DNA of 64,000 nucleotides from Siphlonurus alternatus (taxonomy: Eukaryota; Arthropoda; Insecta; Ephemeroptera; Siphlonuridae): assembly GCA_949825025.1 (NCBI GenBank), contig OX463778.1:7455142-7519141 (forward strand), given 5' to 3'. The translations under genes were made by a program, and so were the position numbers. Of the stretch, positions 10,527 to 21,739 are shown piece by piece. Position 1 is the first letter of the stretch; every line of letters starts with the position of its first letter. The notes under the pieces are model-generated. The model made no database searches and had not been told where the DNA came from. It saw only the letters and a list, made by a program, of their open reading frames with translations.

Positions 10527-12049
10527 AATAAAGTATTGAACTCAAAATTTTTAATTGCAGAAATGTATAGAGGGTGAAAAGTTATATGCTACTCTGATTT
10601 TTTTTCACATTTTCTACACTCCGTGGGAACTATCTTGAAATAAAATTTGGAAGTACAAAGATTAGTGACGCACGCCTCTTGACGCCTCTCCTAATAAAAG
10701 AAAGGGCGTGGGTTCAAACCGATTCTAGGAATTTTCGGTGTAAGACATTTCGGTGTAAGGAATGTTCGGTGTAAGCGTTCGGTGTACGGAACTTTCGGTG
10801 TAAAGAAATCTTGGTGAAAGGAAGATTCGGTGCAAGGAAATCTCGGTGTATGGAAAATTCGGTGCAAATAGTATTTTTTTTTTTTATGAAATGCCAATTT
10901 TTTTCGTGATATAATAATATAATAATGCTTTTAGGTGAGTTTTCAAGGGGGTCGATTGTTGATTTTTTTTTTTTTTTTTTTTTACATCAGCTTTCGTGTT
11001 TCAAAAAAAAATATATATATTAATGATAATATTAATACAGTACATAACATGTTGTTAAAGAGAGTTATAATTTTTATTTTTTCAAAAATCTTACATTTCC
11101 CTGACAATAATAATGATAGTTCTTTACAAACTGACACAATTTATTTTGAATTATTTTTTAATTTAAAATGTGGCAAATTTTCTACATGCAACAACTACGT
11201 ATCACGCATAATAACTTCATATTAAATATATTTAAATAATATTTTTACATCATAAGTCAGAGTTATTATCAATGAGTAAAAATAATATATCATTAAATCA
11301 TTAATAAAATGAAAATCAACCAAAATAAAAATTTAATTGATATTATATTAACTACTGAAGCTGTGAACCCAATTATTGAATTACCGTATTTACAATTTTA
11401 CCGGCTGCGTGCAGTAATGTGATTCAAAATGATTTAGCCTTTAATTTAATATCGCGTTTCTTTTTCTAATAGATATCTTACCGTGCCTTTATAAATCCTT
11501 TCTTTCGCGTAAGTAAAATTCTTGTGAACAGCTTTCCGTCCTCCATGGAGAGAACTTGGCACATTTTGCATTGTATATTATATACCGTACAATGTTTCGT
11601 TGATAATAATGAAAATATTGCGTGATTCATAGGACTTGTATATTGACAACATGTATACTGACTTTTGATATAATATATAGCATAAGTTCTTCTAATTCTG
11701 ACCTCAAATAGAAAAAGTATTAATAAATTGAAGAACAATTACATTTTTTTATATTTAACAGTTTTATTAACGTTGCACCAAATTTTCCTTACACCGAAAA
11801 TTCCTTGCACCGAATCTTGCATTCACCAAGACCTCTTTACACCGAAAGTTCCGTACACCGAACGCTTACACCGAACATTCCTTACACCGAAATGTCTTAC
11901 ACCGAAAATGCCGGATACCGTTCAAACCCGACCTCGACAAATCTTTTTAGCAATTCTTCCTGGTATCTAAAAAATCTAAGAAAAAATCAGAGTGTCATAA
12001 CTTTGCACCCTCTATCCATTTTTGCAAAACAATTTTTTGTCGACTATTT
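10527..12049. mobile_element. Family A foldback element, copy 3 (split by a DNA transposon)
   Basis: The left part (10527-10720) has TAAAGTATTGAACTCAAAAT, TATAGAGGGTGAAAAGTTAT and GGGCGTGGGTTCAAACC. The right part (from 11921) resumes TTCAAACCCGACCTCG and ends with AACTTTGCACCCTCTATCC. The break is exactly an 8-bp duplication, TTCAAACC. Confidence 0.75.
10721..11920. mobile_element. 1.2-kb DNA transposon with inverted subterminal repeat arrays
   Basis: Flanked by an 8-bp target duplication TTCAAACC (10713-10720 and 11921-11928). About 150 bp inside the left end are repeated variants of TTTCGGTGTAAGGAA; about 140 bp at the right hold the inverse, TTCCTTACACCGAAA. Outer ends are GATTCTAGGAATTTTCGG and, inverted, CGGTATCCGGCATTTTCGG. 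The interior is AT-rich (poly-T at 10962-10983) with no recognisable transposase, so it is non-autonomous. The 8-bp duplication and subterminal motif clusters point to hAT or a similar superfamily. Confidence 0.8.
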
Positions 12050-12089
12050 TTTTTTCAGTTTTTTAACTGAACCCTAGTACAGGGTACTG

Positions 12090-12405
12090 CATGGCCACAA
12101 TTAAGCGCCTAAATTTAACTTCCCGGCTCTTCGTAGACCCTACTTTTGTGGGTCCCTTCCAAACCTGGGCGGTCATGGCCTAAGCAATCCATCCCAGCAT
12201 TCGCCTGGTTGTAACTGAGGAAACCATGGAAACCTCAGTCAGGATGATCGGCAATTGATGGAGGATGCCATCAATCACCTCCCGGATGCACGAGTGGGTG
12301 TTCGTTAGCAACCGCCACTTGTGAAAAGTTTGGCGGTGCATGGCTGGGATCGAACTCACGACCATCCGATTACGAATCAGAGGCGTATAACCACTGCGTC
12401 AAGTT
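12090..12405 (-). mobile_element. tRNA-headed SINE
   Basis: On the minus strand the head holds a box A-like TAGTGGTTATACGCC-type stretch near 12385-12400 (AGTGGTTATACGCCTC) and box B GAGTTCGATCCCAGCC near 12345-12360. The body contains TGAGGTTTCCATGGTTTCC and CAGGCGAATGCTGGGATGG, the same segment found in the 5S-headed SINEs. Confidence 0.7.
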
Positions 12406-12786
12406 TGTCGACTATTAGGGTTTGATAAAAAAAATATACATGTATAATATATAACTAGATATCACGTGAATTTCCAAGATAGTCTATGCAACAAATTTGT
12501 TTCTGCTTACTTGATTTATCGAGACATTAATATTGAACAGACAAGTCATTGGCCGAGTGACTTTGCTGTGAGGAGGGGGGGGGGGGGTCCATCATCTGTG
12601 ACACCTTGCGAGGTGACAAGAGGACAAACAGGACGCGGTTTATATGCGACCTCGGAGCTTCCTTCTTACAGAATTAAATTATACTACACAATAAGTTCAA
12701 ACTGACTGAGACTATGAACGTACTGTACTGTAGAAACACTGCATGTTAATGTTGTTTTTTCAATATTGTCATTTTTGACACACCCT

Positions 12787-13052
12787 ATAGTTAAAATATT
12801 ACGTCTTCAACTCATCCTTAATTCGTCTATAACTAATATTTTTACCTCAAAAGCACATCTTATTTCCTCCTCGCTCAAAGTGAGGACCATTTTTCTAACA
12901 TTTTATGCTCAATAAGAAGAAAGAATACGTAATTTCATATTTTTCCCTCATTTTTTCCTCTAAAATGATGCAAAATAGGAGGAAATTAGACGAGGAGAGA
13001 ACTTAATAGCGAATAAAAGATGAATTTTGTTTCAACTCTGGCATGTTAAAGA
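12787..13052 (+). repeat. Family B repeat
   Basis: GTTAAAATATTACGTCTTC and ACTCATCC at the left; CTCGCTCAAAGTGAGGACC, TTTATGCTCAATAAGAAG and GCGAATAAAAGATGAA to the right. No coding content. Confidence 0.6.
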
Positions 13053-13823
13053 AAAACATATTTTACAGCACCGCAGGTAAAATTCTTATGCAGAAATATT
13101 TTTTATATAGACTTTCAAAAAAACAACAGTTTCAAATTTATTCAGGCTATAAATAGAATGAATCAGTTCTATAAATATATAGAATTCTCCACTCTCATAA
13201 TATTGAAGCCTGACATCGGAACTATAATATATAACACACTATATATAATAGTATATATTTATATAGCACAGTATACATAATAAGTAATCATAGGCTATAT
13301 ATATATATATGTGGTATATATATGTAGCTATATTATATTATAGCACGTACAGTTACTTTGTATTTGTAAGCTGCAGCTTGCAGAGTATTTGTGACATATT
13401 CATGATGATTAAGTTCATATAGAAGTACAATATGTATACTGATATTTAGTAATAATATAATATAATAAGTGATCATATAATAAATAGGTGACATATTGTA
13501 TAATGTACATAATTATAAGTATGATGCCATGCTTTATGTCATAATACATAATAGCTACTATATAGCAATGTTGCAATTCAAATATAGAAAATAGTTCAAT
13601 TCTTGAATATCAAATTTAATATAAATTATGCAACTGTTCAAAATTATAGTACAAATTTTTGCAACAATGTGAGTGATATAATAATCACCATGACAATTAA
13701 ATTTAAATTGATATTATATGCATGCAGTTTATAAAGAAAACACTAATAAAATTATGACGTCATCCAAATCAATTTTTGTTGTAAAAAGTAATTTCTGGAC
13801 CGAGAAATTCATGCAGTAGCTCT
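13053..13823. other. AT-rich stretch with TATA-type low complexity
   Basis: 13190-13560 is dominated by TATATA/TAATA strings and partial palindromes. No gene evidence. Confidence 0.45.
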
Positions 13824-13931
13824 GTACGTAAATATATAAGAAATAATCGATTTTTATTGATGAACCTTATGTTCCATGTATATAAGGTTCTTCAATAAAA
13901 ATCGATTCTTTCTGGTTGTGTATTTACGAAC
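13824..13931. mobile_element. Short foldback MITE (GTACGTAAATA ends)
   Basis: AATCGATTTTTATTGA and AACCTTAT on the left are mirrored by ATAAGGTTCTTCAATAAAAA and TCGATT on the right; the end TGTATTTACGAAC matches the element at 6118-6391. Confidence 0.65.
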
Positions 13932-14731
13932 AGAGCTAGTAACAGTAAAACGTCGTTTGATTTGATGAGGGTTAAATTGAAAAAATACTTTTGCATACCC
14001 TCTCTCTCTTTCTTTATTTCACATGCAAATTTGCAAATTCAGTAAATCAAATATATACAAAAGTTAATATTATAGCCTGAATCATATAATAACTTTTAAT
14101 GGTACTCAAAATAATGAAATCAATAACATTAATGTAAATTTAACCTATCTTCAACTTTAAGTAGTAAAAGAACTATCTGCATTTAAAATATTTAACATAA
14201 TGATTTACAAGTTACTTTACTTGTAACTTACTTTAGACATTTACATGCAACATTTAGTGAAGAAGAAAAAGTGCTCGTCGATCGAATCTTTCGTAATGTA
14301 TTTGCCATGTAAAATTAAATCGTAATAAATTTAAACACCAAAAAAAATATTTAAATATATAATTCAATTTATTCACTGAACGAATAAAAAGTAACGGCAG
14401 ATGAAATTACCATAAACCCATAGAGAAAATTGATTTAGTGGAAATTGTGTAGCACTAATTTTAAACTTATAGATGCTTCAAACGTTATAGGTTATAATAA
14501 TTTGTCACTCCTTCTAATTAAATATTCAAAGATGTAAAATAATGTTATCACTTATCACCTTGAAAATTTGAAAATATAAACCAAAATGAAGTTAAATGGA
14601 GCAGAAATGACAGTTGATTATTTTTCATGTCAGTCAACGAGGATGATTATCATAACACAAGATTGTGCCATGATACATCTCAGGCAACACGCTAATATTT
14701 ATTGCTTATTTGAGTCTAAACTGCATGCTCT

Positions 14732-15000
14732 TTAAGGATGAATCTCAGTAGATTGATATCTCGCAATCATTTCGCCTGAATGCAACAAGACTTGCAGGGG
14801 ACTTAGAACTCTCCATCAATAGGTGGCATACAAATTTTGAAGCGAATCTGTCTCATCAGTTTTGTGAAAACTGAGGTAGAAGTTTATCATTGGCCTTATG
14901 GACGAAAACCGGAAATGGAGCTGTTGTAAGAAAACTGCAAAACCGATTTTCCTCAAACCATAAGCGATTAAGTTTTAGAACATTCGATTTTTTAAAATTA
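14732..15000 (+). repeat. TTAAGGATGAATC repeat, copy 2
   Basis: TTAAGGATGAATCTCAGTAG start; shares ATAGGTGGCATAC-like, GTTTTGTGAAAACTGAGGTA and CCTTATG segments with 3756-4020. Confidence 0.5.
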
Positions 15001-15363
15001 TTTCATTAGATTCATTTGCAGGAAAATATTCTTTGACTTCAGCAGTAAATGAGATTAATCGTTAAAAAATGTGTATATAATTGACTTACTTGAACATATT
15101 CGTCATCATGCAATTGAAAGAAATAACTATAAAGAACGAACGTACACTCGTAGCCTTAGTAAATTTCCCACTTGTTAATCATCATGTCCTGTGTTATTCT
15201 TACGGGGCTTTGGTGATAAACAAGTCCACCAAGGGAAATTTTTCAAGGCGACGATTGTACCCAAATATAATAGTAACTATATTTATTGAAAAGTGAATAC
15301 ATTGTACGTATCATCAATATGCAATCTTTGTACCAAAATATATCAACATAGTTATACTGTAAA

Positions 15364-15691
15364 TGGAGTATCGACCTCATTTTTTTTATTGCGGATAGAG
15401 GGTGCAAAGTTATACTACCCTGATTTTTTTCATATTTTTTTGAGATCGGGAACTATTTTTAAAAAATTATTGAAAGTCCTTTTTGTGACGTCACGAGGCG
15501 GCAAGTCCTATCTTTTTCTTAAAGAGCGGCGTCTCGTGACGTCACGAAAAGGACTTTCAATAATTTTTTTAAAAATAGTTCCCCGTCTCAAAAAAAAAAA
15601 AAAAATTTTTTTTGAAAAAAAAATCAGAGTAGCATAACTTTGCACCCTCTATCCATTTCTGCAATAAAAAATAATTGAGGTCGATACTCCA
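15364..15691. mobile_element. Family A foldback element, copy 4 (near perfect)
   Basis: ATGGAGTATCGACCTCATTT at the left and TTGAGGTCGATACTCCAT at the right. The core is palindromic around TGACGTCACGAGGCGG and GCGGCGTCTCGTGACGTCAC. The reading frame of 114 codons running through it is not credible as a gene. Confidence 0.8.
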
Positions 15692-15967
15692 TTGAAGAAT
15701 ATAAAAAAAAAAGAAAAAAAAGCTCTATCAATAATTATGTGACTAACAGTTTTAAAAAATAAATTGAATTCAAGTAGAGCATGAAAGAATCACTTACACT
15801 GTTTGTACTATATTATACTACACATTTTGCTGCTAATTGTTGATAATTATTATAATTAACGCCATTCGTCTTCTAGTTTTGTTGCTGAACAAGTTGCCTA
15901 AATGTAAGGGGATGTAAAAATTAAAATATTGTTTAAAAATGAAATTCAATCAATACACAAAGCATAC

Positions 15968-16280
15968 ACTACCCTAGTTGAAAAATTACATCTTTTACTT
16001 TTTAAAAAGTCATCTTTTACACGTCGAAACCTAATCTCATTAAGTCGTTTTACCTCCAAGATAATCTTATTTAATTTATACCTTGCTCAAAGTGAAGATG
16101 AAATGAAGACAATATTTGTAACAGTTTATGCTCAGTAAGAATAAGAGGAAAGAAGAAGTAATCTCGTGTTTTTTTCCTCCTTTTTCCTCAAAAATGGTGC
16201 AAAAGACAGCAAAATAGGGAAAAGTACATTAAAAGCGAATAAAAGATGAAATTTATTTCAACTCTGGTAAACTAGCTCAT
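15968..16280 (+). repeat. Family B repeat
   Basis: TAGTTGAAAAATTACATC, CTTGCTCAAAGTGAAGATG, TTTATGCTCAGTAAGAA and GCGAATAAAAGATGAAATT in order; a homopolymer T run (16281-16322) follows. Confidence 0.6.
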
Positions 16281-16325
<45 letters not shown>

Positions 16326-16449
16326 TATTTATGTTTATTAACTATCCTAGTTATCAGATTTGTTTTTATTCATACTAACAAGTTATATACAACTTCCATA
16401 AAAATTCACAACTTAAAATTTAATTTTTACTTGATTTTCTTTTTATTAA

Positions 16450-17759
16450 TAGAGCGCGGAAAAAAGTCTTTTGGACTTTTTGTGTATATGGGGCCTATTT
16501 TAATGTCATTTAGGATGTCCACTGATCTCCGGAAATGGATTAAAATGAGCCTATAAAAAAAGCGACTTTTTAGACTATTTTGTGATTTTACGACTATTTC
16601 GGCAAAAGGTGACTTTTTGAGACTTTTTGACACATTCTAGTATATTTTTTAGTTATTTTCTTCTCGAAAATATAGTTAAAAAAATAGAATAAAATAAAAA
16701 GCTTTTGAACACAGTTATGCGTGTCAAAAATAATTTTTTGCGTGGAAAAAGCCAGAGCGTTGATCCTGGACGAGAATCTACCTCTGGACTTGGTTTGTGT
16801 GGCAAGCAACTTTGGTTTTCTGCCTGGAAAAATCAAGCAACTTGAGGACGCTAATTTATCCATGGAGCAAACCTTTACCATCCTGGACAGTGTGGAGTGC
16901 AAGTTGAGTGAAGTGAATGGACCTCGTGGTGCCTCCGTGCAAATGAAGTTCAAGACTTGTATGCAGAAAAATGTGGGACTTGCTTTCATGCGAAAGGTGT
17001 CGCAGGTTCTTGGAGGATCCTACACTGGTGACACGAGCACCGTCACAGACAAACTCGCTGTCAAAGAGGTGATGGCGTTGAAATACGCTCAGCTAACCTC
17101 CTGCGACGTGGAACGCTCCTTCTCCATCTATAAGAACGTGCTCACCGAGAAGCGCACGAGCTTCACCGTCGAAAACTTGGAGATGTACTTGATTTGCAAC
17201 TACTTCCTGAACCGCCGCAACAGCAAAGAGTTCGGCCAGCCAGTGGCGAACGCAGAGGACAGTGAGTCTGAGGTGGAGGAGTATTAAAAGTACCAAGAAG
17301 AAAATTAAAATTGTTTTTTCTTTTAAAACTGTACGGTCCACTACAATAAAAAGCATCAACATTATCTAAAACAATGTCTTGTTCTTTTTATTACTCATAG
17401 AATTATTTAAATAATTTCATACTACTCTTAATAAAATTAGTGAATGAAATTAAAATATTTTAATATCTTGGCTTTCTATAACAAAACACTCATTAAAAAA
17501 ATTGACTTTAAAACGGTTTTTAAAAGACATTTTTGTACGATTAAGTACAAAGTCGTAATTTAACACGAATAAACAATTTTTTTGTTATCAGAAATAGCAC
17601 TATTAAAATGCATTTTTGTTGCTCTTTTTTTTAAAAAAAAGGGACTTTTTTGGAGACTTTTTTCGAAAAAAGTGACTTTTTTAGAGACTTTTTTGCAAAA
17701 AAAGTAGACTTTATAGGCGACTATTTGTTAAAAAAAAAGAGACTTTTTTCCGCGCTCTA
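16450..17759 (+). mobile_element. Complete-ended hAT DNA transposon
   Basis: Terminal inverted repeats TAGAGCGCGGAAAAAAGTCT are identical for about 20 bp at both ends. Flanking 8-bp target duplications TTTATTAA lie at 16442-16449 and 17760-17767. TAG-starting ends plus an 8-bp duplication are the hAT signature. Both subterminal regions (to about 16630 and from 17630) repeat GACTTTTT-type motifs in several phases, typical of transposase binding arrays. Inside is one GC-richer ORF (16715-17287) followed by AATAAA near 17344. At 1,310 bp it is shorter than full-length autonomous hATs. Confidence 0.9.
16715..17287 (+). CDS. CGGBP1-like hAT transposase, C-terminal exon
   Basis: The frame opens after TTGAACACAG (a usable splice acceptor ending 16714) and runs 190 codons to TAA. 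There is no ATG in frame near the start; the first Met is in LSMEQTFT. Conserved segments in order: VASNFGFLPGKIKQLED, SMEQTFTILDSVECKLS, KTCMQKNVGLAFMRKVSQVL, LKYAQLTSCDVERSFSIYK, then RTSFTVENLEMYLICNYF. This is the arrangement of short hAT-related (CGGBP1-type) proteins common in arthropod genomes, where SCDVERSFS is the dimerisation-region hallmark. The N-terminal BED-type zinc finger is not visible, so the protein is either spliced from an unseen exon or an N-terminally deleted relic. The intact frame and higher GC suggest recent activity or constraint. Confidence 0.75.
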   Translation, partial: LCVSKIIFCVEKARALILDENLPLDLVCVASNFGFLPGKIKQLEDANLSMEQTFTILDSVECKLSEVNGPRGASVQMKFKTCMQKNVGLAFMRKVSQVLGGSYTGDTSTVTDKLAVKEVMALKYAQLTSCDVERSFSIYKNVLTEKRTSFTVENLEMYLICNYFLNRRNSKEFGQPVANAEDSESEVEEY

Positions 17760-17767
17760 TTTATTAA

Positions 17768-18307
17768 CAATAAATTAAAATCTGTAATTCATTAAATTTA
17801 ACAATATAATTTTTAGCACATTTTTTTAAAATTTACATTTCAAGAATGTTTTACAGTAAAATTCATCCCTATAAATGTAAAACAATTAGAAAGTATCCAT
17901 CTCCTACTTGCACGTGTTATAAGACCTCTCACTCATGTCTTTAACAAGAACAACAGGTGCATGCTGGGACTTCACTCCGTCAGACACGTGCTGCAATTGC
18001 ATTACAGTGAGGGATTTATTTGCACCGATATTGCACACAGCTGCATGCAAGGTCACAAGTTCACATTTATCTCAAGAATGTGATTTAGTAAAAAGCTTTT
18101 CGTAATCTAGAACAAATTTTATTTGTTTTTTATTACTTCTCACACGTGTTATTGGAAATATATAAGTAATTACTTGTAAATCAAATATGGAATTTTTTAT
18201 GGCAAATAAATATAAGCTATAACGGCAAGACTAAAATAGTATGAAAAAATATTAGTATTATTATATAATTTATAAACGTAAAATACTTATATGTAACTTT
18301 AAAAAAA
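17768..18307. other. AT-rich intergenic stretch
   Basis: No gene, splice-bounded frame or repeat of the named families was seen. Confidence 0.4.
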
Positions 18308-18575
18308 TATATGGGAACGTGGCACAGTGCATTGACTGGTTCGCGACAGATCACCGATATCAAGTAACACCAAACGTTTTCAGTAGGTTGGATAGATGAC
18401 CATTTTCTATAAAAAAAACACATTTCTCCTAACCTAGAGGTAAATCGTTGCGCCTTTTCTACTATTTGGTTTCCCTGGCTTTATAAATTAATTGCAGTCT
18501 ATTGAAAAAAGCTGTAGCGTCCATCGTAGCTGAGGTTTCCACGTTTCCCTCAGTCATAGGCTGGGATAAATATCA
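18308..18575 (+). mobile_element. 5S rRNA-headed SINE, diverged
   Basis: AACGTGGCACAGTGCATTGA then GATCACCGATATCAAGTAAC and GTTGGATAGATGACC give the 5S-like head; the body has TCCCTGGCTTTATAAATT and GCTGAGGTTTCCACG. More decayed than the copies at 8757 and 10139. Confidence 0.7.
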
Positions 18576-19564
18576 AGATCGTTAAATGTAACCATTGCAG
18601 ATTTTTTTTTAAATATATCATTATATTTAAAAGAAGAAAATATGTGCATATCATAACCATAATTATATTTCTGCATTTAGTACACTTTTTCTGGTTATTA
18701 AATAGTCAACGTATTTTCCATGAACTTTAAACTTTGAGTGAGCATTACAATATTAAAATCATATTTTCCGCTTAGTACTTATACAAGGTTGACATGCTTG
18801 TTGTATTATTCATAAAGCGGCAAGTCTGAGATATTATTGCATACATAAAGAGTCCCTTGATATTATATGTACCGTAAATCATTTTTATTTTTTCGTAATA
18901 TTATGACGACTGTTTTATATGATAAGAACTGTTGTACAGAAAAACAGAGGAAGAGAGAAAGAAAGAGAGACTGATCTCATTTGCTTTACACTTGAGGTAT
19001 TTCCAAGGATATAATAGAATGAAATGGATGGTTTACTTTAATTGAAGTTATAGCCTCTATATAAAGTCGTCCCCATTTATCTTTGGTTTGACGTCACAAA
19101 CTTTTTTTTTTGTCCTCCAATATATACGGGAGTTTCATGTTTATAAATGTTTATATACGTTTTGGATATTATAATATATAGTACGAAGATGCCCCGAAAC
19201 CACTCGAAGATCTTCGGGATATAGGCAGAAAATCTTATAATCCTATGCTGTGTGGGTTAACGTAACTCTCAAAATCTCTTTTTTAATAATAGTTTTAATC
19301 ACCTATCATATTTTTCTTCAATGGTTCTTCTTGCCACCATTTATGAAAGAAAAATTTATGAAAAATGATGTGATCCGAATATCCAAGAAAATTCGAGACC
19401 AACTTTAGCACGTATCTGCTATGTCGCTGACAATGTTTTGCCTATATACAAAATTGTGACGTCATATTATTTTATGACGTGTGGTGAAAGACCCGAATAT
19501 AAATTATCCTGATGGGAAGGTCGATCACGTCTGCAGATCAACCTGGAATGATCTTACCACCGTC
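18576..19564. other. Intergenic sequence, no gene seen
   Basis: AT-rich, with a small GA-rich tract near 18945-18970. No supported feature. Confidence 0.4.
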
Positions 19565-19866
19565 TCACATCACTAGAAGTTGAGTGTCCCGAGTTGAAAT
19601 AAATTTCATCTTTTCTTCACTATTAAACTCTTCTTCTCTCGTCTTTTCTCCTCTTATTTTGCACCATTTTAGAGGGAAAAAGAGGTGAAAAAGACGAGAT
19701 TACGTATTTTTTCCCTCTTCTTGAACATGAAATTAATATTAGAAATATTGTCTTCACTTCATCCTCACTTTGAGCGAAGAGGAAATAAGATTTTTTTTAG
19801 AGGTAAAAAGATTATTAGGTTTAGACGTGTAAAGGATGAGTTGAAGACGTAATTTTTCAACTAGGG
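19565..19866 (-). repeat. Family B repeat, inverted copy
   Basis: Read on the minus strand: GTTGAAAAATTACGTCTTC, AACTCATCCTTTACACGTC, CTCAAAGTGAGGATGAAG, GAAGACAATATTTCTAAT and TGAAATTTATTTCAAC-like end. It is the best preserved copy for defining both ends. Confidence 0.65.
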
Positions 19867-19949
19867 GTCTTTCTGTGACGTCATCTTTTAGAAGTTCGTT
19901 TTATTGACTCTAAATCACAGTTTTTGGTACAATAAACAACTTTAATGAA

Positions 19950-20265
19950 ATTATTTTATTGCATATTTGGATAGAGGACCTCGAGTTATGTATTGTCAGT
20001 TATATTTTTCAGATTTCTTTAAATCCTCTAACACCCTCAAAATCGAAGTGAAGGAGGCTGTGACATCATGGTTATACAAAGTCTTTCCCTATGCCTGCGT
20101 GTTAAATATTTGCATGACTATGACGTCACAGCGTTTTGCAGCAAGATTTAAATATTTGCATGACTATGACGTCACAGCGTTTTGCAGCAAGATTTAAAGA
20201 CATTTTTTAAAAAAAAATATATTGACAATATTATACATAACTCGAGGCCTTCTAAATGCAATAAA
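19950..20265. mobile_element. Family C foldback with internal tandem duplication
   Basis: TTTTATTGCAT...GATAGAGGACCTCGAGTTATG at the left pairs with CATAACTCGAGGCCTTCT...TGCAATAAAA at the right. Inside, a unit of about 46 bp containing TTTGCATGACTATGACGTCA and CAGCGTTTTGCAGCAAG is repeated twice in tandem (20105-20198). A related element surrounds 35040-35245. Confidence 0.65.
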
Positions 20266-20822
20266 AAAATTTCATGCTGGTTGTCCATTAGCGAATTGAA
20301 CCGAATTTTGACGACAATATTCGAAGTCAATTCGCTATTTTATGCCATCCTACTCTTCTATCATCGATCCTTGCATGGTGCTCTCGCTGCTATCTAGATG
20401 CTAGATGGTCACAAGTCACAAGCAAAGCAAAAGACGCGCCAAGTGTCAAGAACGTGCTTCATCTCACCGTGTCCTCCACTGTTGCTCATTTCTTTAAGGT
20501 CGATCAGCTGTTTTTTTTTCGCTCCATTTGATTAACATGTAAACCTTAGCAAATTCACAAAAATTCTGATTTTTTTTTTTTTTATAGAGGCAGATATAAG
20601 CCACAGAAAAAGATTCAAAACAATTTAACGACTTGATTTTTTTAATTAAGTTTTTAGTTTGTCTTTCCATGGGAAAGCCCTATGCTGAAAATTAAATTAA
20701 ATATTTAAACAAATCAGCTCGTTAAATTGTTATATGAAATTTTTTCTATGTCTTTTAAGCACTAATATATCTGCTTCTCAAAAAATTTTTAGAATTTTTG
20801 TGAATTTGCTAAGGTTTACGTG

Positions 20823-21186
20823 TTAAAGGGATACATGCCTCAAATTGCAAATTAGACAGACATTAAGTGTTGCTCGAATTTATGATAAACATTCGTATTA
20901 TTTTTACATGCGCGCGGTGCGACTGTGCGAAGTCGCGCTACAAAGAAAGTCCTTGCTGACGTCACAACTCACAGCTAGCACCGATTAGTAGTGAGTTGTT
21001 ACGTCATCAAGGACTTCATGACGTCATCAAGGTTCATGACGTCATCAAGGACTAAATTTCTTACTTTGAACTGCGACTTCGCACGGATGCATCACGCGTG
21101 GAAAAAAATGATGCGAATGTTGATTGTATACTCTAAACCCACTTGGTGATTATCTAATTTGTAATTTGAGGCCTGTATGCCTTTAA
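20823..21186. mobile_element. TTAA MITE family H, nested in family G
   Basis: TTAAAGGGATACATGCCTCA at the left and GAGGCCTGTATGCCTTTAA at the right are inverted. Inner arms hold GTGCGACTGTGCGAAGTCGC against GCGACTTCGCAC and repeated GACGTCATCAAGGACT. Its right TTAA (21183-21186) is shared with the next element. Confidence 0.8.
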
Positions 21187-21601
21187 GGGCATTGGGTGTA
21201 GCACTGGTAGTTGGCAACACTGACGTATCTTCACTATGTTAATTTTTTATCCTTGCTCCTTGGAGTAATTTTTATGCTAGAGCTAAGCTGATTGCTGTAG
21301 TATCAAGATAATTAGTAGCCCAAGTGCACACTTTGGCTAAATAAAGCCTGATTTAAAGAAAAGTATTTTTTTTATATTTTAGAAAAATGCATGTAAATTT
21401 AAAAAATTACTAAAAAATACTTTTCTTTAAATCAGGCTTTATTTAGCCAAATTGTGCACTTGGGCTACTAATTATCTTGATACTACAGCAATCAGCTTAG
21501 CTCTAGCATAAAAAATACCTCCGAGGAGCAAGGATAAAAAATTAACATGGTGAGGATACGTCAGTGTTGCCAACTACCGGTGCTACACCCAATGCCCTCA
21601 A
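21183..21601. mobile_element. TTAA MITE family I, nested and adjacent to family H
   Basis: TTAAGGGCATTGGGTGTAGC and GGTAGTTGGCAACACTGACG are mirrored at the right by GTTGCCAACTACCGG and GCTACACCCAATGCCCTCAA. The arms are long and near perfect (AGCCCAAGTGCACA... and inverse). The final TTAA has mutated to TCAA. Confidence 0.8.
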
Positions 21602-21739
21602 TCAAATGAAGCTAAAAAAAACAGCTAATCGACATTATCTCTACCTTAATACATCAATGTACAGTCGTCGCCTCGGAAAATTACCTTTGCTGCCTAATAA
21701 AATTGTTAACTTGTTTTTTTTATGTTTTTTTTTTTTTTT

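Larger units (their letters stand above)
20494..21649. mobile_element. TTAA element family G, split by two other TTAA elements
   Basis: The left part (20494-20826) and right part (21598-21649) are one element related to the intact 53122-53514: AACATGTAAACCTTAGCAAA, GGGAAAGCCCTATGCTGAAA, GCTAAGGTTTACGTGTTAA, and after the break TCAAATG...CAGCTAATCGACATTATC and TCTCTACCTTAA. The break falls at its own internal TTAA. Confidence 0.8.

Noticed and set aside
10691..11970. Frames with repeated HRxFxTPK or TESxxH peptides
   Set aside because: These translate the subterminal repeat arrays of the 1.2-kb transposon.
15293..15637. 114-codon frame
   Set aside because: It runs through a family A foldback element and an A-rich tract.
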